This document shows positions 11,402 through 21,824 of a stretch of 64,000 bases of DNA, one piece after another. Source of the stretch: Myrica gale (lineage: Eukaryota; Streptophyta; Magnoliopsida; Fagales; Myricaceae). The notes under the pieces were generated by a model that was given only the letters and a program-made list of their open reading frames with translations, was not told the origin of the DNA and searched no databases. The stretch's first letter is position 1. Every line of letters begins with the position of its first letter. The stretch lies in NCBI GenBank assembly GCA_963930655.1, contig OZ005604.1, forward strand, positions 4,040,001 through 4,104,000. The letters run 5' to 3'. Position numbers and translations under genes: made by a program.

Positions 11402-11650
11402 TTGACTGGCGTCAACGCCTTGGATTTGAGCGGCAATCACCTCTCGGGTTCGATCCCTTACGGCCTCGGTCGCCTCGACAGGTTGAAGACGTTCTCCGTC
11501 GCGAACAATGGCCTCTCCGGCTCTGTACCATTCGATTTGGGAAATTTCGATGAAACGGGCTTTATTGGGAACCGCGGACTCTGCAAGAGTCCCCTCGGGT
11601 CCAAGTGCAGTGGAATGAGTAACAATAACCTCGCCAAAATGTGGGTTGGC
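11402..11650 (+). pseudogene. BIR2-like LRR receptor-kinase fragment
   Basis: About 75 codons encode the last leucine-rich repeats and cap of a BIR-type receptor: NALDLSGNHLSGSIPYGLG, RLDRLKTFSVANNGLSGSVP, then FDETGFIGNRGLCKSPLGSK. In the BAK1-interacting receptor-like kinases BIR1 and BIR2, the same order (LSG.IP, FSVANN.LSG, F.GN.GLC.KPLG.C) closes the ectodomain before the transmembrane helix. Here the frame runs only to GMSNNNLA and then enters unrelated GC-rich sequence, so the membrane and kinase domains are absent. It abuts the broken LINE directly. It is a gene fragment, presumably captured or joined by recombination. Confidence 0.8.
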
Positions 11651-11696
11651 CTGGGCCAATAGGGATCGGGCCCCCATAGGCCCAGGCCAACCTATG
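11639..11696. repeat. Short perfect-looking hairpin (TGGGTTGGCCTGGGCC / GGCCCAGGCCAACC)
   Basis: The inverted arms of about 16 bp around a loop near GGGATCGGGCCCCCAT lie exactly at the downstream edge of the BIR2-like fragment. It may be a recombination-prone palindrome or the relic of a foldback element. Confidence 0.6.
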
Positions 11697-11924
11697 AATA
11701 ATAAAAAAAACTAAACCAATTTTTTTTTGGGGGGAGGCAATGGGTGGCGGCCGCCCAGGGCCGTACCCCCTGCATTTGCCTCTGCTTTAGGTTCAGGGAG
11801 ATATCAAGATTGACCAATTGGGATGCGAAAACAGTGTTGGCAATATCTTTGGCCACATCTCGCATTTGCAAGCTCGACTTTGACTTAAATATGTCAATAT
11901 ATTACATATATTTTCTTAAAAAAT

Positions 11925-12235
11925 GCAACACCGTAGGAGAGGTCCAGCAACTGGAGTATGTCTTCAAATTTTTAATGGGGTTGAATGACTCATACGATAG
12001 CATCAGAGGGCAAATCATACTCATGAGCCCATGCCATCCTTGGATAAAACTTTTTCACTTGTTTTACAAGAAGAAAGGTAGAGGCAAGCTCGTACATTGA
12101 TGTTGCCACTTCCTGAGTCTTCTGCGTTGGCAACATTACACAGTCAAACTAAGAGGAAGGATAAGTCAGATATCACTTGTTACCATTGTGGTAAGGCTGG
12201 CCATACTAAGGAAAAATGTTATAGAGTTGCAATGG
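11925..12235 (+). pseudogene. Ty1/copia gag fragment with CCHC zinc knuckle
   Basis: The frame encodes VQQLEYVFKFLMGLNDSYDS followed by IRGQIILM, the conserved core of plant copia gag (UBN2/retrotran_gag family). A shifted frame after it gives DKSDITCYHCGKAGHTKEKC, a C-x2-C-x4-H-x4-C zinc knuckle at about 12168-12221. No protease, integrase or reverse transcriptase follows. The sequence runs straight into the truncated PPR pseudogene near 12230, where the shared bases ATGGGTATAGATCG could have mediated the join. Confidence 0.82.
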
Positions 12236-14282
12236 GTATAGATCGCAAAATATAATGCCTTGTGACATAGCCATGAATAGTTCTTCCATAATGTAATTTT
12301 GCCATATCACTGCAAGCTGAGAGCGCAGAAACAAGAGTTGCATTGTTGGGTTTAATCCCTGTTTCTTGCATTTGCTTAAAAACCAAAAGTGCCTCATCGG
12401 AAGAATCATTGTGTGCCAGGCCAGATATAAGAGTAGTCCAAGTGATCAGGTTAGGCTGAAGACTAGAGGATCGCATTTGCAAGAACAGGTTTTTAACCTC
12501 ATTGACCTGGCCATACCTATGGAAGCCCCAAATTACAGAATTCCATGAAATGACATTTTGTGGAACACCCTCCCGCTGCATCTGATGAAAAAATTTCAAA
12601 GCCTCACCACTTTGACCCATCTCCGCATAAGCAGCCAACATTGTATTCCACAACACGATATCTCTCTTGAGGGTAAAGTTGAAAACTTGTCTTGCATAAT
12701 CAATTATGTCACATTTGGCATACATATCTATAATGCCAGTCGCAACACCCATGTCAGATTCTAGGTTGTTTCTAATACAGTAACAATCACCCTCCTTACC
12801 AAGTTTCATATTACTTCTATCTGCCGAAGCAGATAATAAGGATGCAAGAGTCACAGAGTCAAACCTCAAGTTTTCTGACCTCATCATTCGGCAGATATTA
12901 ACATAGTGTTTGTGAAGTTAAAATTTTACCCTAAAATTTTAACATCATTACATTCTCATTCTCTCTCCTTCCTTTTTCTCTAACTTTTTTACTAACTTTT
13001 TTACTTTTTACCAACTTTTTCACTTACTTTTTTATTCTCTCTCCTTACTTTTTATCTAACTTTTTTACACTTTTTCACTTTTTCATTCTCTTTTCTCACT
13101 TTTTCACAAACCCTAAAATTTTACCCTAAAATTTTACTTACACAAACACTATATAAGTGTCTCGTCCACCACACCAAATTGCACATAACCAGATATGATC
13201 AAATTCAACGTCACCACATCTTTCTCAACAATCCTACTAAAAAATTGCTCTGCATAATCAATCAAACCAACTTTGAAATTGAAGTTTATGATAGAACTTC
13301 CTAGTATGTTATCCAACTCTAATCCGCCTAATATTGCAATGGCATGGCCTTGCTTACCCTCTTGAAGTCCACCTATACTAGCTGCTGCAGAGAGAAAGCT
13401 CGATACAGTGACTCTAGAAGGTTCTACACCTTCGGCCCTCATATAATAGAAGACCTCAATCGCCTTTTCATTCATTCCGGACATGACCCACAATCAATGA
13501 ATTCCAAGCAACTACGTTCCTTTCAAGTATACTAGCAAATACCTTTCTTGCATCCTCCATAACCCCACATTTCCCATACATTTCAACCAGACTGCTTGCC
13601 ACAAAAACAGACCTATCAAGTCCCAGTCTCACCACATAAGCATGAACCCCTCTCACAAACCCAATCCAGCGCAAAGCACCGCACGCTTTTAACACGTTCG
13701 GAGCTACAAAATTATCCGGTAGAACCCCACTTTCATGCATCTCAAGAAGACTCAACAAAGCTTCCTCACAATCACCAATCCTACAGTGCAACCCAATAAT
13801 AGCAGCCCAAGAAAACACATTCTGCACCTGTAGCCTGCGAAATAAACGGCTGCCAATCCTCCAAAACATCGCATTTAGAATAGAAAAATCACCAACCTGG
13901 TTTCGATATACTCATTTCGTGCAAAGAAATCACCGTTCTTTACGATCCGAGCATGGAGTTGCTGACCCGTGAACAGAGCCCGTTCATCCACACACCCCTG
14001 GAGGAGCTCAATATTAATCTCAGGTCCAACCGGAAGATTATTTAGCTCCATTTCAGCGAGGAGGTTCACAGCTCGTTGGACTTCGTCTTCTTTGCAGTGA
14101 GAGGATATGCGGTGGAAGTAAGATTGGTACGAAAATTGATTACCCTAGGCATCTTCTTGAAGCTTTGTGAGTTGGGCTGGTACGATTTTCTGCGAGTTAA
14201 TGGCTTTAGAGTGTTTGAAAGGAGGGAATTGTGCCGTTTGGAGTGGTGGTAACAGGCTGTTAGTAACAGCAAGAGAAGCCAT
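12230..14282 (-). pseudogene. CRR21-like pentatricopeptide repeat pseudogene, left copy (truncated)
   Basis: The pieces read in order as a PLS-class PPR protein most like Arabidopsis CRR21, a chloroplast RNA-editing factor for ndhD. Recognisable stretches are NLPVGPEINIELLQGCVDER, ARNEYIETRLVIF, VQNVFSWAAIIGLHCRIGDC, MYGKCGVMEDARKVF, GVEPSRVTVSSFLSAAA and RQVFNFTLKRDIVLWNTMLA. Lesions are an early TAG (...LQEDA-stop-GNQF, about 14147), a one-base insertion near 13885, a one-base loss near 13477 and a MITE insertion at 12904-13151. Everything after ...YILRSIPI is lost at the copia junction near 12230. The plus strand of this interval is the antisense of the right-hand copy at 48803-51209. No functional product is possible. 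Confidence 0.9.
12904..13151. mobile_element. MITE inserted in the left PPR pseudogene
   Basis: The ends are TAGTGTTTGTGAAGTTAAAA and ...TTTTACTTACACAAACACTA, imperfect inverted repeats of about 35 bp rich in AAAATTTTA. The interior is pyrimidine-rich (CTTTTTCACTTTTT). The right-hand PPR copy lacks it: there the gene reads straight through the site, so the 248 bp are a clean insertion. The target duplication is imperfect (ATATTAA versus ATATAAG). Confidence 0.82.
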
Positions 14283-16222
14283 GCGGCCCATGCAGGAAGA
14301 AGCAGAAGCGAAGGGCAGATTTGGTTCGCGATCATCTTTGCCACACAAAGGGCGAAGGGCAGATTTGTCAATGGAATGTAACGGATATTTTTGTGTTCGT
14401 GGTACCTAACCTCTGTCGTCTTTTTGTTTCGTTCTGTTTAGTTCTAAAGAAGAAGAAATACATATTGGGCCTCAAAATAACGTTAGTCAGAGAAGGCCTG
14501 GCCGAAACAAGACCCGGATAGTCTCAACAACCAACTTTGATTGCCCAATTAGGCGGACTGGTTGAACAGGCCCAACTAAGTGACTTCTTAAAGTTTTGAG
14601 CTTTTGAGGTTGTACAAGACAGAGGTCAACACTGACCCGTCTGACTTCGGCCACTAGGCTATGTTGATGTCTACATTCCATTTTTGTTGAAAGGCCCAAC
14701 TGTGTGACTTCTTGTTGTTTTCATATAGACTTGTCCACTTGCCGTTGACTAGGACCGCAACCTAAACAAAGACAGAATATGTTTAGGTAAGGGACGGGAA
14801 TTAGGATTAGATAGGATGGTTTTTTTTTTGTTTCTTTCAGGTAACAAGAGAAATTTGGACACTTATCGACCAAACTTGAACGAGCCTTTTTTTGCCTAAG
14901 AACCAACCGGAAAACAACAATGCGACATGCCGGTTGGAGTAAATGACATGATGCCTTATATATAGTAGTCTAGATGACACATGTTTAACGTGGTGACAGG
15001 TTTATGTGGGGAATTCATAAATTCACATGGTAGGTATTAGTGTACTTTTTTTGTTGACACTATGACAGCAACAGGTCAACAATATACAAATCTATACCAA
15101 TTTTCTTTGTATATATTCGTAGCTTCACTAACACTCCAAAATTATGCACCTTTATTCACAGCGTAGTTCGTCTTTTGCTAAGAGGCCGACCAATGTGATT
15201 CCGATTCCATTCTCCACTCTCATCTCCTGCTTCAGATGCTAAATCCCACTACTATTCTTTTCTTATCTACGGTCAACCTAATTTCTAAACAGAAAACAAG
15301 GATCTATCTTACTCTTTGGCTTCCTCTTCTTATATATATATATATATTAATGTACGTCTTTCAATTCAACCTTTTAGCCTATCCATAATCGACCCCCCCA
15401 CACTCAAATGACATGACATGGTTAGGGAACTGATGATCTGTTAGAGCATATCCCACGAATTATTCATTCAAGTTCGAAAGTGATGAATTATAAATGCAAA
15501 ATGAATATTTTTTTCTTCCTAGCTAGATCTTATATATATATACACATATATATACATATATAAGCCAACATGTGAGCAGAAAGATAATCAATAATAGTAA
15601 TTTTGTTGTTTTGTCTAATTCTCGGTCTAATTTAACAAAAATCATATATCTAGGGTACTTAATTGTAACAGTACTAATAAATAGTTTAAGGGCGAAATAT
15701 TTCAAAATTGTTAGTTTATAGTACAAAGTGTGAATAGGCTCATAGTTTAAGAGTGAAAAAGTTTATTTGACCCAAATTTTTTATCTTCCTGTCTAGATTG
15801 TTTATATTAAAAAAATCCCTCATAGGCTAATTTCCGTGCGCAAGAATTTTTGTTAAGTAGTTACTTAATTATATTCGTTCCATCCCATATTAGATTATTA
15901 TTATTATTATTCTAAAATAGCCTAAGTGTGTAATTAAGAAAGGTTGACTCAAATGGGATTTCTCTTTGATTAAAAAAAATAATGGTTCTAACTTAAAGAG
16001 GATTATGGGGATGCTAGCTAGATGAATTACAAACATCTCAATTTTCTATATATAAGATCCACATATTTTAGAACCCCAGCAAAGAAGGAAGTAATAGTAT
16101 TCTATTTGAGGATGGAGGGAATACATTAGTTTTATCATATAATTCAAGAGTACTATATGTCAAAACTTATATAAGAATAAAATTTGTCTTCTAATATTGT
16201 CTTTCCCAAGGCTAGAAATGAC

Positions 16223-16417
16223 GGCTGTGTTTGAGAAGTAAAATGTTAGGGTTGTTAAAATTTTAGGTATTGGGGTAGATGAAAAAGTGAAGAGAGAGGT
16301 AATTTTTTTATATTTTTATAGTGAAAAGTAATGATTTGATGGAGAGAGAGATTATATTATAATTTTTTATTGTGTTAAAATTTTAGATTGATAAAATTTT
16401 AGTGTGCAAACGGAACG
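16223..16417. mobile_element. MITE with GGnTGNGTTTG ends, copy 1
   Basis: It starts GGCTGTGTTTGAGAAGTAAA and ends GTGTGCAAACGGAACGG, so GGCTGTGTTTG faces GTTCCGTTTG. The interior (AAAATTTTAGGTATTGG..., GAAAAGTAATGATTTGATGG) matches the outer element at about 36150-36858. The ends resemble PIF/Harbinger (Tourist-like) elements, but no clean target duplication was found. Confidence 0.6.
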
Positions 16418-17000
16418 GTAGAACATTAGAAAAACTGTGGCCAAAAGCACAAACTTTTTTTGGATCAAGATAAGCATGCATGGAGCAGCTGGTAGCATCA
16501 AAATAATTCAAAAAGCCTTACAGCTAGCAATCATCAAATAAATAATCCCAAGTTCTGATGCTCCAAGTGACGAATCTATATCTCAAATGATTTATGGGGG
16601 GCGGGGATTTAGTAGAAGAATCAATTTCCACCAGTTTCAAGATTCTTGTGAGCAAGCCATGCAGCCCGTAAGTGTACCTATCATTGGCTTTCAGCAAAGC
16701 TCAAGAATATTTCCACATATTGCATGGTCCTAATTTTTTGTATTCCCTTTGAACTAACTAAGCTGCACAGAACTTTGAAATTCGAATTTTCTGATGTTTT
16801 TGGGTAATCAATTTGATGAACAAAGTCATGGGGGGGGAGGGGGGGGGAATAATTGGATTCAGAAGAATCGAATCTCACAGTTCTTATCCTTGTATGAAAC
16901 TTTATTGGTTTATATTATCCCTGTTATGTATCTAAGCCCTTTTCTCAAAGCACATTGTACGTTTGGTGCATTATCTAGATATTTTCTCGTAGAAGTAATA

Positions 17001-17180
17001 TATAGGGATAAATGCAAAATTGGTCCTTGTACTATAAGTAAAAATCGATTTAGTCCCTGTGATATGAAAAACATTAAATCGATGTAGAATCACAGGGATT
17101 AAATCAATGTTTTTCATATCACAGAGACTAAATCGATTTTTGTGTATAACACAAGGACTGATTTTATATTTATCCCTATA
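17001..17180. mobile_element. Palindromic MITE of 180 bp
   Basis: TATAGGGATAAATGCAAAAT at the left is mirrored by TTTATATTTATCCCTATA at the right. The inverted arms extend about 75 bp inward (AATCGATTTAGTCCCTGTG / CACAGAGACTAAATCGATTT). TAATA flanks both sides (16996-17000 and 17181-17185). It is nearly a complete foldback. Confidence 0.8.
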
Positions 17181-17404
17181 TAATATAATAATATGGTTCC
17201 ATTGATCTTGCTTGATATATTGGTAATTAATTAAATGTCCACCTTCACCTTTCTGTTCGTGCCAGTACTGCTAGTTTATGCCCTTTGGTTCAGGTCATGA
17301 AAGGAAAAGGGAAAGGAAATTCAAAGAAAAAGAAGATCACATTAATTGATCTGCCGAATATAATAAAAACATCGATTTTTTGGGTTAAATTATTAGAGTT
17401 GAAA

Positions 17405-17625
17405 CCAGCCTTGGGTGTTTGTTTGTGGAAATATTGGTGTTTTGAAAATTTTGGATATTGGAGTTTGTGAAAAAATATAGTATTTTATGAAAAAGTGAGG
17501 AGAGAGAAGATTTAATTGAATAATATAATATTATTTTATAATTTAATAAAAAGAGATGAATTATTTTATGATTGTTTGAAAATATTAAAGGGTAAAAATA
17601 TTGGGAAATAAACGACCCTACATGT
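17405..17625. repeat. Diverged MITE-like repeat
   Basis: The stretch from GGGTGTTTGTTTGTGGAAAT to ATTGGGAAATAAACGACCC shares the motifs TATTGGTGTTT, GAAAAAGTGAGGAGAGAGA and TTTAATAAAAA with the AT-rich MITE family at 47989, 61595 and 62624. The ends are inverted only loosely (GGGTGTTTGTTT / AAATAAACGACCC). Confidence 0.45.
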
Positions 17626-19229
17626 TAAAGTTACGTGCAGTCTTGTAAAAGTATCAGATATATAGGCTTTATTTTTAGCACTTTTGGCCCATCTGAAATC
17701 CAGGAGACCTCGTAGCCTCGATCGCTCCGACTAAACATATTAATAAACCATAAGCATAAGGTTTTTGTTGTTTTGGGGGTAAATATAAGCATACGGTCGT
17801 GTTCTCTGAAATCAAAATGCTGCAAAATTATCCAAAAGGTAGTGCATGTACGTTAATGGCGATAGCTCAGAAACAGTGCGCCTGTTAGCAAAGTCTGAGC
17901 ACTTTGATCTAGTTTGCACGGGTTGCGAGGTTTTTCGGAAGAGGGAACGGTGCACGTCCTAACTCGGTTTCGGTTTTTGGTCCAACGAAACAAAGGAAAA
18001 GGAGGAAATGAGAGGAAGGGGGAGGTGGGTGGGTGGGGAATATTCTTATATTTTTACTGCCAGACAAAAGGGATATTCATATGGGAGAATATGAAGACGC
18101 GTCACGAGGAGAATCTCTCCCTCTCTCCCTCGTTTGCTTTGCGTTTTTCTCCTTTCACGAAAAACATGCAAAGAGAGAATCCGACACTGCACAAAAGGTG
18201 TGGGTTGGAGGCTTGTACGAGAAGACTGGTTTATGAAAGCGACCAACCATCATTCTCTCTCCCTCTCTCTGCTCAGGGAATTCGATGCAGTCTCTCGAAC
18301 TTGCTTTAACTTTCATGAAAAAGGTATTTCGTACAGCCATCAAGTGGCTGCTAATGGGTCGGGCAAGTACTCTTTTTGGATCATGCTCCAATATTGCTGC
18401 CGCAGGCCCGCATGAGTCGAGGCATAGCAGATTTATTTCTCCTCAAGAACTTGTTTTAAAGCTTCTTCTTCCCAACAATGTACTGAGCACCAAAGGTCCA
18501 AAGCTGGATGCTTGCGTCGAGATGTTGCATACAATACCTCCCAACTTGTATCACTTGAAGCTTGCAGATTTCGTAGCAAAATTCTCTTTCATCCCAAAGC
18601 ACAAACTTGTGTCCATGCACTTCATATTCGATTAGAATTCACTTGCTGTAAGTCCATCATGTCAATCATCCAAATCCCATGATAAATATCTTTATATTTA
18701 TGTATACAGTATACATTATATGCACGTAAATATGTGTGCAAATAAAGATAGCATCACAATTACCCAAAAAAAGATAGCATCAGCCATCACATGGTCATGA
18801 TTAATGAGGATATATCATATGCTGATCGAGAGATTTCTGTTTGAGATTTCGGTCACATGAAGACCTGTCGTTTCAAAACTTTTATTTTGAATATTGTTAA
18901 TATCAAATTCAATAAGGTAACTAGTTTTTAATTCATTTTAATGATTATTGAATTTAATTTGAAGTGAGAGGCTTCTCTTTCTTTGATGTGACTCCAAAAC
19001 ATGAAGTGGCATCGAGTGAGACTCTCTTTCACCTTCATTTTATTTATTTCTTGAATTTCTTGATGCTACTGCATCGCATATACTTGGCACCCCCACACAG
19101 TAAAATATCTCTACAGAGTAATCACAGCATACTAAACCATAGGAAAATACTTAGGATAAAAGAAAAATATCTCGAATAGTATCGATCATGAGCATGCTAT
19201 GCCTAGCTCATTTAATTTTTTTTTGTAAA

Positions 19230-20400
19230 ATTACGTTTAGACCCTAAAATATACCTAGAGGAGGTGAATATGTATTTAAAGAATTAATCTATACTTTTTT
19301 TCAATCACAGAAAAAACAAGTTCAACTAATTTTCAGTAATCAACAATTTAAAGAGATGTAAAACAAACAAACTTAGTAGGTTTTACATCACCTAATCTTT
19401 ACTGCAATATGAACTAGACAACAACCTAAATGCTCTGTTTTATGGATTTTACAGCAACTCTAAATCAATATAATATCAATTTTACAGCAACTATAAAACC
19501 AAGAACATAGCAGATTTTTCAACAACACAAAATCCGATACTCTATGAAGATTTCAACAACTCAGAAATCAAACACAAGATTATTTTCAGCAATACTAAAA
19601 AATCAGAACCACGGTGACTCAATAGCTAGATAATGTCCTAAAATCATCAATCGACAAACCCAATTAACACAATACTTAGGTTATTCAATCAGCAACACAT
19701 TCGCCAAGATTCCAACAACATACACCTCAATAACACAACCCAAAACACGTGACTTAGGTCAATTATCAAGATCAACCAACAACAACCAATTTGCTTGTAA
19801 AAGATCACGTCTTTAACACTTTAGATCTGCAAAATGGTAAACACAATATGGGTTAGTTAAATCAAGATCAAGAGAAACTAGAAATTGAGACGACACTAGA
19901 ATTTTTGTTGACGGAGTGAAAATTTCTTGAGGATGATTTTTCCAAGAGACAAAAATATTTCGGGTGTGCGAAGGCCACACCAATCGATCCACTATGAGCT
20001 TATAAACTTTACAAGATGGTGATCAACATGAAACTCCCTTTATTTTCCAGATCCTCAATCCTTTCGTAAAGCCTCCCAATAAAACTTTCTTGGCACGGTG
20101 CCCAGCACACGATTCTTCGACCAGCAACTCTAGTTGGAGCTTTCTAACGAAGTTTGTAGAATTTTCGCGTCCTCCTTGATTAATCAAGTTACCATAACAA
20201 TTCTAAGCTTGAAAAATATATTTATTAATTGACTGTTTTGACCATAGGAATACTGCCAATTTTACACACTTTCACTTTGGTTAAAATCTAGTACTGGCTA
20301 TGAAGTGGGCGTATATCTGATGTCTCTCCCCCGACTTTTACCAACCTCTTGACCCGGATCCGAATTGTTAAGGAGGTTCAGACGCCACAAAAGTTCCTCT
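19230..20400 (-). repeat. LTR-retrotransposon-like sequence (minus orientation)
   Basis: On the minus strand the left edge reads TATTCACCTCCTCTAGGTAT. The same kind of sequence occurs at about 58805 (TATTCACTCCTCCCCCTCTAG) and is common just inside copia-type LTR elements. No coding domain or matched LTR pair was found, so this is a tentative call. Confidence 0.35.
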
Positions 20401-21525
20401 AGATATAGAGAATCTTCTTACCTTCCTACCCACTTCATTAAAGTTAGTACGTAGCAGAAGAAGATTCCCCCCCCCCTCTTAGGCTCCTTTATCATTCTTT
20501 TAAGAGAGGGTTCTTCCCTTTGAACTTTGTGGGTTGTGTTCCCCTTAATTTAGAATCGTAGAATTGGAACTAAGATATTCCTTAAGGCAAATATTAATAT
20601 TCTTTCATGGTTGTGAATGTCTCGTTTTTTAGATTAGATATTCCTTCTTCTCTATGCACTCAATTTTAGAGCAATTATGCAACTTTTGAAACCGAAAAGA
20701 AAGTTGCAGAGCGGATTGATACTAGGCCCATTTGAATATGTCCTCCCCTTTCTCTCCACAACACTATGGTTAAACCTATATATTGACAGCATATGCCCCT
20801 TCCAAAGTCCTTTTGTACTGGTTAATCATATTAGAATCATTAACCCATTGTATAGGGAAGATAGAATACCTTGGTTTAGGACACCCACAAGTACCACAGC
20901 GGCTGCAAACGTGTCCAACATCCTCAACCTGTTAGTGTTATGGAGGTTCTGTCTTGCCCAAACCTTGACAGGATAAGTTGACCATCAAAACCATTGAATC
21001 CATTCACTCCTTTTGACCGCTTTATGGGTGCTATTGGATGAAAGGCACGTGTATATACCCCTAGCCTCGTGTGCATTGAGGGTGAATCCAAATTGCAAGT
21101 TCAAGATAGCGGACCTTTAAAACCAGATTGATGTTCGATGCTTATTAAAACAATACGAAACTTAAGCTTTGATAGAACCTTTAAAGATTATACTGTGAGT
21201 GAAGTTTGTTTGAGAGGTAAAAGAAGAGTCCTACGCTTGGATATAAGGAAAAAAAAAGGGGGGAAGGAAAAGAAAAGAAAAACTAGTAGGAAAAGAAAAA
21301 AAAAAAAAGCAGAACAGTAAGAAGAAGAATCATCTTTGTATTGGTGATTTTAAATTCGTATAAAGGTTCTAAAACCAGGTCCTAAGCACATGACCCTCTA
21401 GTCTCAGACTCTCTGATTCCTTCTCTCACAGCATCTCTCTCATTTTTAGCTTTTATTTTTAGCCTTTGTTCTTTGCAAGAAGTTACCAATATCCCTCTGC
21501 TTTATCCCCTGCTTTTTCTTTTCCC

Positions 21526-21550
21526 CTCTCTCTCTCTCTCTCTCTCTCTC
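21526..21550. repeat. CT microsatellite in HHO leader
   Basis: About twelve CT units lie in the pyrimidine-rich leader, some 275 bp before the ATG. CT-rich 5' leaders are common in plant genes. Confidence 0.9.
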
Positions 21551-21824
21551 ATGCACACACTGACACACAAAACCCTGCTTTATTCCATTTTGAACTCGTC
21601 CCTAAAAAGAGGACGATCCTCCCTCGATCCTCCCTGTGTTCACAAACAACATCCTCTCCCTTTCTCTCTGTCTCCTCCTCTCCCAATTGAACTCAAACCT
21701 AAAGAAAGAAAGAGGCCAAACGCCAACTTTTGCCCTAGTTTGTTCCCACAAACTCTGTTCCTATCTGTGCATGACTACAGTTTTTGTTGAGCAGCATTCT
21801 TTCTGTTTTCCGTGACGATCGAAA

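Larger units (their letters stand above)
12230..15730. repeat. Left arm of large inverted duplication
   Basis: Read in reverse complement, this stretch matches about 46560-50590 over the PPR gene, its 5' flank and roughly 1.4 kb beyond. Diagnostic shared segments include the AGAGGCCGACCAATGTGATT region near 15180, the GACATGACATGGTTAGGG region near 15410 and the ATGTGAGCAGAAAGA region near 15570. The homology ends on the inner side in weaker similarity near 15730. It ends on the outer side at the copia gag junction near 12230. Confidence 0.85.
15731..21824. other. Six-kb intergenic region with MITEs and an LTR-like stretch
   Basis: The region contains the MITEs listed separately, a poly-G tract near 16830 and an LTR-like segment near 19230-20400. 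A plus-strand frame at 18285-18635 (116 codons, MQSLELALTFMKKVFRTAIK...) has no recognisable domain and is treated as chance. From about 21420 the sequence is the pyrimidine-rich leader of the HHO gene. Confidence 0.5.

Noticed and set aside
17855-17900. tRNA-like phrase GGCGATAGCTCAG
   Set aside because: It resembles a D-arm, but no matching acceptor stem, anticodon loop or T-arm follows at the right spacing.
18285-18635. 116-codon plus-strand frame upstream of the HHO gene
   Set aside because: No domain, no recognisable homology and no splice partner. Overlapping frames on both strands suggest low-complexity composition rather than coding.
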